Below, one piece after another: positions 8,009 to 15,603 of a DNA stretch of 64,000 nucleotides (position 1 is the first letter of the stretch; every line of letters starts with the position of its first letter). The stretch lies in contig CAMTXU010000007.1 of the NCBI GenBank assembly GCA_947085815.1, positions 115,783 to 179,782 of the forward strand. Reading direction: 5' to 3'. Both the position numbers and the translations under genes were made by a program. The notes under the pieces were generated by a model, which was not told where the DNA came from, did not search any database, and saw only the letters and a list, made by a program, of their open reading frames with translations. This DNA comes from Fen-1258 sp947085815 (lineage in GTDB: Bacteria; Bacteroidota; Ignavibacteria; Ignavibacteriales; Melioribacteraceae).

Positions 8009-10066
8009 ATGCGTGATAGAATGAAAATATTACAAAATTCCCGTGGACTCGAAAATGCTATACTCGTTTCCATCATTCTTTTTTTGTTCAACCTTTTGTT
8101 TCCACAACACGATTCAACAGTACTTTTTATTTGCAGTGAGCTGCTTGTATTTCTAACCGTTTACTTCTCATATAATTATATCTATCGATTTTTAAATTCA
8201 AAACTGGATTCCCCCTTTTCATTAGTACTGAATGCCGGAATTCTTGCAGCGCTGATATTTTTTATAGTATCTGTTGTTAAGGCTTTATTAGGCGCACCGG
8301 AAAGCGGCAAAGATGTGGGATTTTTTAATTCATTATTCTCAGTTCTGCTTACTTTCGTTTTCATAGGAGCGATCGTATATATATTTTCAACATTTCGTGA
8401 ATTGTTCTACTTGCGTCAGAAAAAAGATCCAGGCACTTACTTCAATACTATGCTGGTCTTCTTTACCTTGAGCTATTTCTCGAATATTCTACTCAAATTT
8501 GATCCAACTTTCGACTATCCTAAAGAAGCATTTACCGTTGTAACAACTGTATTAATTTTTCTTAACTCTCTACGCGTAGCATGGATTGCATTTTTAACAA
8601 AGAAACAGAAATATTATTTATTAATCATTTCAATTGTCCTTTCGATTCTTTTTGGCATGAATTACGCAATTGTTAGTGATATTGAAAACAATATTGTGAG
8701 TCGATTACTCTATGCCTTCTCGCCCGGACTTCATACGTTTATAAATTTATTAATGATTTACGGCACCATAAACTTTGGTGTAATATTTTTCACAACTCTA
8801 TTCCATTTACCTACAGCTGAGGCTTTTGACCATAAAGTTGAAGAGGTCTCTTCCTTAATGGATTTGACAAAATTGATTACACAGGTCTTCGACTTCAAAG
8901 AACTTGCCGAAACAATTACATCATCGACTACAAAAATATGTAACACTGATTCAGCATGGTTAGTTACAAAAGTAGATAACGAGATTGAACTCAATTCGGT
9001 CAATAATATTGGATACGTTGAAGCGGATAAGATTACCAAAGTGATTCTTGAAGAAGAGGATTCTGAAATTGTGGGTGTTACTACCATACATCCGGAGACT
9101 ATTAGAATAGCGATTAAGGACGATGTACAAACTTTCAACTTCAAATCGATTGCCGTGGCACCTCTCAAAGTTCATAATAATATTAACGGATACCTGTTTA
9201 CCGCCCGTCAGAATGATTCCACTTTCAATACAGATGAGATAAAATCTATTGGGGCGTTCGCAGATTTTGCTTCTGTTGCTTTGGAAAATGCAAGACTAAT
9301 TAAGAAGTCGATCGAAAAGGAACGACTCGAAAAAGAGTTCGATGTAGCACGCGACATTCAGAGAAAAATTCTACCAACAATAATTCCAACTTCCAGTCAG
9401 CTGGATATCTCCGCTCTTTTTGTTCCAGCTTTTGAAGTCGGGGGCGATTATTACGATTTTTTTGAACTGGATAATGAAAGATTAGGATTTGTCGTGGCTG
9501 ATGTTTCGGGTAAAGGAATTAGCGCAGCATTTATAATGGCTGAGGTAAAAGGAATTTTTGAGTCGTTATCAAAATTAATTTTTGATCCGCGAGAACTTCT
9601 AATAAATGTGAATAATATTCTTAAAAGCAGTTTGGATAAGAAAAATTTTGTTACCGCCGTTTACGGAATTATCAACAAGAGGAGAGGAATTCTTAATTTT
9701 GCCAGGGCGGGTCATACACCGATTCACATCTGCAGCGGAGGAAAAATCGAAAGGTTGCAGCCTGCGGGAATCGGTCTAGGACTTGATTACACAACCGGGT
9801 TTGCGGCATCCCTAAAAGCAATGGAAATTCAACTAAAGAATAATGATATTGTAATTTGTTATTCGGATGGTATTCCGGAAGCAAAAAACAATATGGAAGA
9901 GGATTTTGGATATGACAAATTTGATAATTCAATTCTGACAAGTTACAATTTGGATTTGGAACTGATATCGAAAAACATCATGAAAGAGTTAACTGTATTT
10001 TCAAAAAATCATTCTCAACATGATGATATTACTTTAGTGATTTTTAAGTGGAATGAAAATAAATAA
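8009..10066 (+). CDS. Multi-pass membrane PP2C (SpoIIE/RsbU) phosphatase with GAF domain
   Basis: Serine phosphatase that would dephosphorylate a STAS antagonist in a partner-switching pathway. The 685 residues begin with about seven hydrophobic helices (residues 15-275), followed by a GAF-like domain (about 285-430) and a C-terminal SpoIIE-type PP2C domain (about 450-680). Metal-binding motifs are present: GGDYYD with Asp480, ADVSGKG, ARAGHTP, YSDGIPEA and the final HDDITLV. The linker LEKEFDVARDIQRKILP is the usual coiled coil before RsbU-type domains. It is the first of three such phosphatases in one plus-strand cluster. The ATG at 8009 and the ATG at 8021 are both possible starts; neither has a strong ribosome-binding site. 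Confidence 0.92.
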   Translation: MRDRMKILQNSRGLENAILVSIILFLFNLLFPQHDSTVLFICSELLVFLTVYFSYNYIYRFLNSKLDSPFSLVLNAGILAALIFFIVSVVKALLGAPESGKDVGFFNSLFSVLLTFVFIGAIVYIFSTFRELFYLRQKKDPGTYFNTMLVFFTLSYFSNILLKFDPTFDYPKEAFTVVTTVLIFLNSLRVAWIAFLTKKQKYYLLIISIVLSILFGMNYAIVSDIENNIVSRLLYAFSPGLHTFINLLMIYGTINFGVIFFTTLFHLPTAEAFDHKVEEVSSLMDLTKLITQVFDFKELAETITSSTTKICNTDSAWLVTKVDNEIELNSVNNIGYVEADKITKVILEEEDSEIVGVTTIHPETIRIAIKDDVQTFNFKSIAVAPLKVHNNINGYLFTARQNDSTFNTDEIKSIGAFADFASVALENARLIKKSIEKERLEKEFDVARDIQRKILPTIIPTSSQLDISALFVPAFEVGGDYYDFFELDNERLGFVVADVSGKGISAAFIMAEVKGIFESLSKLIFDPRELLINVNNILKSSLDKKNFVTAVYGIINKRRGILNFARAGHTPIHICSGGKIERLQPAGIGLGLDYTTGFAASLKAMEIQLKNNDIVICYSDGIPEAKNNMEEDFGYDKFDNSILTSYNLDLELISKNIMKELTVFSKNHSQHDDITLVIFKWNENK

Positions 10067-10084
10067 TAAATCAGGAGAGATTTA

Positions 10085-10438
10085 ATGGCGGATTTCAATG
10101 TCAACTTACGAGGAGTCGGTACCGTAAGTGTAATTGATGTAAGAGGGTATTTAGATGCCCATACCGCACCGGAGCTCGAAAACGTCTTCAACAAATTGCT
10201 AGATAACCAGCAATTCCGGGTTGTTGTGAATTTTGATGAGTTGAAGTACATCAGCAGTGCAGGGCTCGGTGTTTTTATGGCTTATGTGGAAACGATGAGG
10301 GAAAACAAAGGTGATATCAAATTTTCAAATATGAAGGAAAATGTATATAACATTTTCGATCTCTTGGGTTTTCCAATCTTGTATGAATTTTTTAAAGAAG
10401 AGAAAGAAGCTCTTCAAAAATTTGACTCTGTAGGCTAA
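10085..10438 (+). CDS. STAS-domain anti-sigma factor antagonist
   Basis: A 117-residue single STAS domain with the phosphorylation motif YISSAGLGVF. The serine pair at about residues 58-59 matches the RsbV/SpoIIAA site. An AGGAGAG Shine-Dalgarno sits well before the ATG. It is placed between a PP2C phosphatase and an RsbW-type kinase (2-bp gap to the kinase). It is therefore the obvious shared substrate: phosphorylated by the kinase and dephosphorylated by one or more of the three phosphatases in the cluster. Confidence 0.93.
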   Translation: MADFNVNLRGVGTVSVIDVRGYLDAHTAPELENVFNKLLDNQQFRVVVNFDELKYISSAGLGVFMAYVETMRENKGDIKFSNMKENVYNIFDLLGFPILYEFFKEEKEALQKFDSVG

Positions 10439-10440
10439 GC

Positions 10441-10875
10441 TTGAATATTTCTAAAAAAATATTTGAAAGAGAAATTCTTGTCAAAAGCACAACCGACAAT
10501 CTCGCTCTGATAAGAGAGTTCACTAAATCTGCAGCAGAAGAATGTAACTTTTCCGAAGAGACAGCCGGGAAGATAATTCTCGCCGTAGATGAGGCATGCA
10601 CCAATATCATTAAACACGCTTATAAATATTCTCCCGAAGGGAACATTAATATTTCTTTCAAGTTTGAGAGCGGTAAAATTATTATTTCAATAACTGATGA
10701 GGGTAAACATTTTGATCCGGCTCAAATTCCGGAACCAGATTTAATCCAATTTCAAGAGCAGAAACGATCCGGCGGCTTAGGAATGTTTCTGATGAAAAAA
10801 CTGATGGATGAAGTTAAATATTCAACTCTTACAGGCAATAAAAACCAAGTTGTTTTAGTTAAATATCTTTCCTAA
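10441..10875 (+). CDS. rsbW: RsbW-type serine-protein kinase / anti-sigma factor
   Basis: GHKL-family kinase of 144 residues that phosphorylates STAS antagonists and, in the classical pathway, sequesters a sigma factor. It shows the N-box LAVDEACTNIIKHAY, a G1-like box TDEGKHFDP and the G2 box GGLGMFLMKKLMDE. The start is TTG, two bases after the stop of the STAS gene; no in-frame ATG lies near the beginning, so translation is probably coupled. No SigB-type sigma factor is encoded nearby, so its real target is unknown and could be the upstream ECF factor or a non-sigma output protein. Confidence 0.9.
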   Translation: MNISKKIFEREILVKSTTDNLALIREFTKSAAEECNFSEETAGKIILAVDEACTNIIKHAYKYSPEGNINISFKFESGKIIISITDEGKHFDPAQIPEPDLIQFQEQKRSGGLGMFLMKKLMDEVKYSTLTGNKNQVVLVKYLS

Positions 10876-10880
10876 TTGTC

Positions 10881-12560
10881 ATGCAGCAATTAGATAACAA
10901 TTCCGCACTCAGAAATTTCTCAGCTTTAGTTGATTTCAGCAACCTGATTAATTCTACGCTCGATCTAAATTTTACACTTAACAATATAATTCTTACATGC
11001 TTCGGAAAATTCCATACAACAAAAGGTCTTATTGCTCTTTTCAATGAAGAAAATATTCTTGAACTTAAAAACTCTAAAGGAATTCAAAAAGCTATTATTG
11101 AAGGATTCCCAACTATTGATTTTATAAATTACCGGAAAGATGAATCATTAAAAGAGTTTGCGCAAAAAAATAATTTCCCTATTCTTCAAGAAATAAAATC
11201 TTCCGATGGTCTTAAAGGAATTATTATACTCGGGCCAAGACTTACTAACACTCCTTATGAAGAAGAGGATGTTAATTTTCTGAAAACGATTTTAAATGTT
11301 GGTTCAACGGCAATTGAAAATTCGATTATTGTCGACAGATTGAAAAAAGTTAATCGGAATCTTGATGCTAAAGTAAATCAACTATCTTCTCTTTTTGATC
11401 TAAGCAAAGAATTCAGCGGAATCTTGCAAATCGAAATGGTTAGTAAGATGCTTGTTTACTCGTTGATTGGGCAGATGCTTGTCTCTAAGTACGCTGTAAT
11501 TTCGTGCGCGGGAAGTTTGCTGACCATGTTAGAGAATCGTTTTGATGAAGTACATCTTCGTTCCATTCTTAAAAAGTGCAACTCCAGTCAGTTTAATAAA
11601 CCATTAACAAGAATTGAGTTTGTTGATGATCTTAAACCTTTAGCCGATATTGGCGTTGATCTGATAGTGCCAATGCAGATCAAAGGGGAGACTAAGGGGT
11701 TGATCCTTCTTGGTAAACGCAAAAACGAACTACAATACACTCAATCTGATATAGAATTTGTTTCTTCGGTGGGGAGCTTAGCTATTATCTCAATTGAAAA
11801 CGCCCGCTTGTTTAAGGAAACTTTGGATAAGCAGCGACTCGAAAAAGATCTTGAGACTGCACGTAATATTCAAAATAATCTTCTGCCCAAATCGATTCCA
11901 CCATTATCAAATTTTGAAATTGCCGCTTATAATAGATCTGCCCGCATGGTAGGGGGTGATTATTATGATATTGTTAAACTTGGTGAGAACAATATACTCT
12001 TCGCTATTGCTGATGTTTCCGGTAAAGGTGTACCGGCTGCATTGCTGATGGCAAATATTCAGGCGTTTTTAAAATCAATTTGCAAAATGAAACTTCAGCT
12101 TTCGGATGCTACAAATCTTTTGAATGATCTCGTTGCGGAAAATACTACAATGGGCAGCTTTATTACATTTTTTTGGGGAATCATTGATGATTCCAAGAAA
12201 GAAATAATTTATGTGAACGCCGGGCACAATCCTCCATTACTTCTCCGAAATGGGGAAATTACAAAATTGAAAAAAGGCGGAATGATACTTGGCGTGATGG
12301 AAACAGTTGTGCCTTATCTTTCCGAAACCATTCAATTGCAAGCCGGGGATGCACTTATTCTTTTTACCGATGGAATAACCGAGGCAATGAATGAGAAGTG
12401 GGAAGAATACTCCGATGAACGATTGGAACTTCTTGCCCGTCAAAAATATGAAGAGAGTGCACAAAATATTCTTTCTCATATTAAGTGCAGTGTTGAAGAT
12501 TTTACTCATGGCGCCGAACAATCCGACGATATCACTTGCCTTGTGATAAAGGTAAAATAA
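10881..12560 (+). CDS. Soluble GAF-PP2C (RsbU-type) phosphatase
   Basis: A 559-residue cytoplasmic protein with no membrane helix. A GAF-like domain covers about residues 10-155, a second degenerate GAF-like domain about 165-310, and the SpoIIE-type PP2C domain about 330-555. Metal motifs are VGGDYYD (Asp360), ADVSGKGVPAAL, NAGHNPP, FTDGITEA and SDDITCLV. The characteristic coiled-coil linker RLEKDLETARNIQNNLLP precedes the phosphatase domain. It starts five bases after the RsbW-type kinase gene and ends one base before the next phosphatase gene. It probably adds a cytoplasmic signal input to the same switch. Confidence 0.92.
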   Translation: MQQLDNNSALRNFSALVDFSNLINSTLDLNFTLNNIILTCFGKFHTTKGLIALFNEENILELKNSKGIQKAIIEGFPTIDFINYRKDESLKEFAQKNNFPILQEIKSSDGLKGIIILGPRLTNTPYEEEDVNFLKTILNVGSTAIENSIIVDRLKKVNRNLDAKVNQLSSLFDLSKEFSGILQIEMVSKMLVYSLIGQMLVSKYAVISCAGSLLTMLENRFDEVHLRSILKKCNSSQFNKPLTRIEFVDDLKPLADIGVDLIVPMQIKGETKGLILLGKRKNELQYTQSDIEFVSSVGSLAIISIENARLFKETLDKQRLEKDLETARNIQNNLLPKSIPPLSNFEIAAYNRSARMVGGDYYDIVKLGENNILFAIADVSGKGVPAALLMANIQAFLKSICKMKLQLSDATNLLNDLVAENTTMGSFITFFWGIIDDSKKEIIYVNAGHNPPLLLRNGEITKLKKGGMILGVMETVVPYLSETIQLQAGDALILFTDGITEAMNEKWEEYSDERLELLARQKYEESAQNILSHIKCSVEDFTHGAEQSDDITCLVIKVK

Positions 12561-12561
12561 A

Positions 12562-15138
12562 ATGAAAGACAATTTCAAAAAATTTTGGATTAAGAATCAT
12601 AAGAAATTTATACTGGCTACAACCGTTGTTCTCATTTTGATCGGAATAACTAATTTCTTTTTCATCTTTGAAGTAACGGCTCAGTCTAATGACGAATGTC
12701 TCTGGGTGATGAAAAAATCGGCTGAGTCGGATTCGGTTAAAGTTATATTTGACAAAGTGAAGGAGGGCGGGGTAACATGGCAAGCCGGAATAAGAGACGG
12801 TGATCAACTTCTTTCTATAGATGGATTCCGTATCAAAAATACACTAGTTGCATCCCGTATTTTAGATAAAGTCCAAAGCGGTGATTACGCGACGTATCAA
12901 ATTTTGAAGGATGGAAAAATTCTTGAAGCTAATATTCTTGTAAAGAAATTAATAAATTTTTCCGGACTTGCCTTCGCGTTGCTCTCTTTTATTTGGGTTC
13001 TCGTTGGTTTCATTGTTGTAATGGCAAAGCCGGAGGGAAAGTCGCAGCTTGCCTTTTACAGAGTAGGAATAGCTGCCACTCTCTATGCAATGTTAGATAT
13101 GTTATACCGAGGTCAGCAAGTTCTAAATCCAATTTTTGAAAATATCTATCTTCTTTTAACAATAGACCTGCTCTTAACTGTAGGAGGAGTCTTCTTTCCA
13201 TTCATGTTAATTCGCTTCTTCTGTCTCTTCCCAAAAGAAATTCCTTTGATTAACAAGAGATGGTTTAATCGAATCTTAAATTTTGGTCCATATCTACTAT
13301 TCTTAATTCTTTACGGATTAAAAATAACTCTCGTTTATAACAAAGGGGGCAATGATAAGATATATATTTTAGTAACCAATTTTATGGGGCTTCTTGTCGG
13401 AGTCTCTTTAATTATTGGATTGATATTATTATTTATAAACTATGTGAAGCTGCAGACTAAACAGGAGCGCAATACCATTTTTGTTATTCTCGTATCATAT
13501 CTTGTCTCCGTTGTTGCAATAGTTTTTACCTCAACACTAGCGGCACAATTCGCTACAAATGTATTTAACGATCCATATTACTTCATGCCGATTCTTTTAA
13601 TTGCGTTGCTTCCAATAGCATTCGGTTATTCAATCTTTCGCTATTCTTTGATGGACGTAAGCGAAGTTGTAAAAAATACAATTGTTTACGGAGTGGCAAC
13701 GGTTGCTCTTGCCGGTATCTATTTCTTTCTCATTTATCTGATTGGGCAATATATCAGCGCCGCAATTGGAACAGAGTACCAGAGCGCTATTGCCGGAGTG
13801 GTTTTTGTCCTCTTTGCAGTTGTATTTCAATCAACCAAGGATAGATTTCAGGATTATCTTACAGAAAAATTTTATCCCGAACAATATTCATTTCAAACAA
13901 GGTTACTTACTTTCAGTAATGAAGTAGCGAGCATTGTGGGGCGAGAAAATATTCTTGATTCAACTCGTGAGTTGTTTGTAAAATCTTTGCGCATCAAAAC
14001 ATTTGGCTTGCTCTTACGCGACAATGATGATGTTTACAAACTTTCAAGACACCAGGGTATATCTAATTCATGGTTCCGAATAGATGATAAACGGAATTTG
14101 ATTGAACAATTTTTATTAAGGCGGAATCTTATTGGGTTAAAACCTATTCTCGAAAGGCAGGATTTCCGGGAGATTTGGGGAGACGACGCCGACCGTTTAA
14201 TAGTTGAAGAGATCTATACAATCATCCCGCTCTTCATAAAACAAAAATTAATTGGGTTATTGTTGTTCGGCTTAAAACAATCGGGCTCTAGATTCTCTGG
14301 GAAGGATATTGATCTTTTAGTCTCAGCCGCTAATCAAGTGGCGGTTTCAATAGAGAACGCAAGGCTGTACGAATCCGAAGCCGATAAACTAAAGATTGAA
14401 CGCGATTTAGAGAACGCCCGGAGAATTCAGGAAACATTATTGCCTAAAATATTTCCGAAAGTTGAAGGACTTGATATTTCGGGTAAGATGATACCTGCTA
14501 TGCATGTCGGCGGTGATTATTTCGATTTGATAAAAGTGTCTGACAAAAAAATATTTGTTGTTGTAGGAGATGTCTCCGGCAAAGGATTAAGTGCATCTTT
14601 CTATATGTCTAAACTTCAAACTATGATCCGTCTTTATTGTAAAGATGGAAAAACTCCACGCGAAGTTTTGATAGAAGTGAACAAAAATATTTTTGAAAAC
14701 ATAGAGAAGGGCTGGTTTATCACAGTTTCTCTTGCTTTGTTCGATCTTGAATCGAAAACGGTTTCTTTCTGTAGAGCCGGGCATCCGCCGATCATAAGAA
14801 TTCGTAATGGTAAGGAGGAGATTTGTTCACCTGGCGGAATGGGCATTGGCTTAGATAGGGGAGAGTTATTTAATTCTTCTCTGGAAGAAGAGTCGATTCC
14901 TCTGCAACAAAATGACTTATTCTTCTTTTATTCCGACGGCGTAACGGAATTGATGAATGAATTTAATGAATTTTATGGAGAGGATAGATTAATTAAATTG
15001 TTAATTGATAATTCTATGAGAAAATGTTCACTGATTGAAAACATTTTGCTTCATGACCTAAATAATTTCCGCGATAAAGTTTCTCAGTATGATGATATTA
15101 CGATTCTTCCAGTGAAAATATTACCTAAAAGTCTTTAG
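12562..15138 (+). CDS. PDZ / multi-pass membrane / GAF / PP2C phosphatase
   Basis: An 858-residue phosphatase with the most elaborate sensor in the cluster. An N-terminal helix (residues 13-36) precedes a periplasmic PDZ-like domain (about 50-115; GGVTWQAGIRDGDQLLSIDG is the carboxylate-binding region). About seven membrane helices (125-420) follow, then a GAF-like domain (about 445-600) and a SpoIIE-type PP2C domain (about 620-855). Metal motifs are GGDYFD (Asp652), GDVSGKGLSASF, CRAGHPP, YSDGVTEL and YDDITIL. PDZ plus membrane helices suggests sensing of unfolded or cleaved envelope peptides; this is inference. The start lies one base after the previous stop codon. Confidence 0.92.
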   Translation: MKDNFKKFWIKNHKKFILATTVVLILIGITNFFFIFEVTAQSNDECLWVMKKSAESDSVKVIFDKVKEGGVTWQAGIRDGDQLLSIDGFRIKNTLVASRILDKVQSGDYATYQILKDGKILEANILVKKLINFSGLAFALLSFIWVLVGFIVVMAKPEGKSQLAFYRVGIAATLYAMLDMLYRGQQVLNPIFENIYLLLTIDLLLTVGGVFFPFMLIRFFCLFPKEIPLINKRWFNRILNFGPYLLFLILYGLKITLVYNKGGNDKIYILVTNFMGLLVGVSLIIGLILLFINYVKLQTKQERNTIFVILVSYLVSVVAIVFTSTLAAQFATNVFNDPYYFMPILLIALLPIAFGYSIFRYSLMDVSEVVKNTIVYGVATVALAGIYFFLIYLIGQYISAAIGTEYQSAIAGVVFVLFAVVFQSTKDRFQDYLTEKFYPEQYSFQTRLLTFSNEVASIVGRENILDSTRELFVKSLRIKTFGLLLRDNDDVYKLSRHQGISNSWFRIDDKRNLIEQFLLRRNLIGLKPILERQDFREIWGDDADRLIVEEIYTIIPLFIKQKLIGLLLFGLKQSGSRFSGKDIDLLVSAANQVAVSIENARLYESEADKLKIERDLENARRIQETLLPKIFPKVEGLDISGKMIPAMHVGGDYFDLIKVSDKKIFVVVGDVSGKGLSASFYMSKLQTMIRLYCKDGKTPREVLIEVNKNIFENIEKGWFITVSLALFDLESKTVSFCRAGHPPIIRIRNGKEEICSPGGMGIGLDRGELFNSSLEEESIPLQQNDLFFFYSDGVTELMNEFNEFYGEDRLIKLLIDNSMRKCSLIENILLHDLNNFRDKVSQYDDITILPVKILPKSL

Positions 15139-15206
15139 ATAAAATTTAGTATATGTTATTTTGAAATGAAGAATAATAATTGCCGTACAGTATTGTAATT
15201 ATGCTT

Positions 15207-15227
15207 TTGTGCTGAGTTGAAGCACAA
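15207..15227 (+). terminator. Weak hairpin after the phosphatase cluster
   Basis: A perfect 7-bp stem TTGTGCT/AGCACAA with a 7-nt loop, 68 bp past the last phosphatase stop. No proper T-run follows, so it is at best a weak terminator. The remainder of 15139-15275 shows nothing else. Confidence 0.3.
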
Positions 15228-15275
15228 TGTTATTCTAAAATTATTAAAAAATATCGTGGATGAAAGTTTTTTCCC

Positions 15276-15304
15276 TTGACATCTGGAATTTCTAGGTTTA
15301 TATT
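15276..15304 (+). promoter_or_regulatory. Promoter of the ilv-leu operon
   Basis: TTGACA at 15276-15281 and TATATT at 15299-15304 with an exact 17-bp spacer: close to the general sigma-70 consensus. The predicted transcription start is near 15311, about 14 bp before the ATG of the Ile/Leu-rich leader ORF. It is the only promoter-like sequence I can defend upstream of this operon. Confidence 0.7.
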
Positions 15305-15324
15305 CTTTTCGAAATTAAAATAAT

Positions 15325-15492
15325 ATGAACAGCACAACTAAAAATAACGCAAAAACAGTTTTGATGGACAGAACCATCAACGGAAGAGTTGTGCCTGTTG
15401 CTTCAATCAACAACCTATCTTCAATTAACATCATTCTAGGGATTACTATTATTCTAGCTCTACTTGGTATTATTATTACCATTCTAGGCTAA
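15325..15492 (+). CDS. Candidate Ile/Leu-rich leader peptide of the ilv-leu operon
   Basis: A 55-codon ORF too short to be noticed easily. It lies between the TTGACA-N17-TATATT promoter and ilvD. Translation gives 12 Ile, 7 Leu and 4 Val. The last 25 residues hold 10 Ile and 6 Leu, for example INIILGITIILALLGIIITI. Val is not enriched there. Leader peptides of branched-chain operons (E. coli ilvL, leuL) carry runs of the regulated amino acids, so ribosome stalling here could sense Ile/Leu-tRNA. The first 30 residues are polar and unusually long for a leader. The alternative is a small single-span membrane protein with its hydrophobic segment at the C-terminus. No strong ribosome-binding site is seen. 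Confidence 0.65.
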   Translation: MNSTTKNNAKTVLMDRTINGRVVPVASINNLSSINIILGITIILALLGIIITILG

Positions 15493-15603
15493 GAAAAAAA
15501 GTCAATCTCAAATCAAACTAAAAACATAAAAAGTAAAAAGTAAGATCGAGGATTGACGAAACCTGGAGATGCTTTTTGAGGATTTTTTTATTTAGGAGTT
15601 CCA
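15493..15603 (+). promoter_or_regulatory. Possible attenuator region before ilvD
   Basis: Segment A (15501-15512, GTCAATCTCAAA) can pair with segment B (15548-15557, GAGGATTGAC; 9 bp with one bulged G) or with segment C (15575-15584, TTTGAGGATT; 9 bp with one bulged G). These pairings exclude each other. Segment C runs directly into a T-run (15583-15589), as in a terminator. The arrangement is compatible with attenuation, but the A:C loop is long and the exact switching model is unclear. The AGGAG at 15595-15599 is the ilvD ribosome-binding site. Confidence 0.45.

Noticed and set aside
7981..8016. 11-codon ORF overlapping the first phosphatase start
   Set aside because: It is too short, has no biased composition and has no clear ribosome-binding site.
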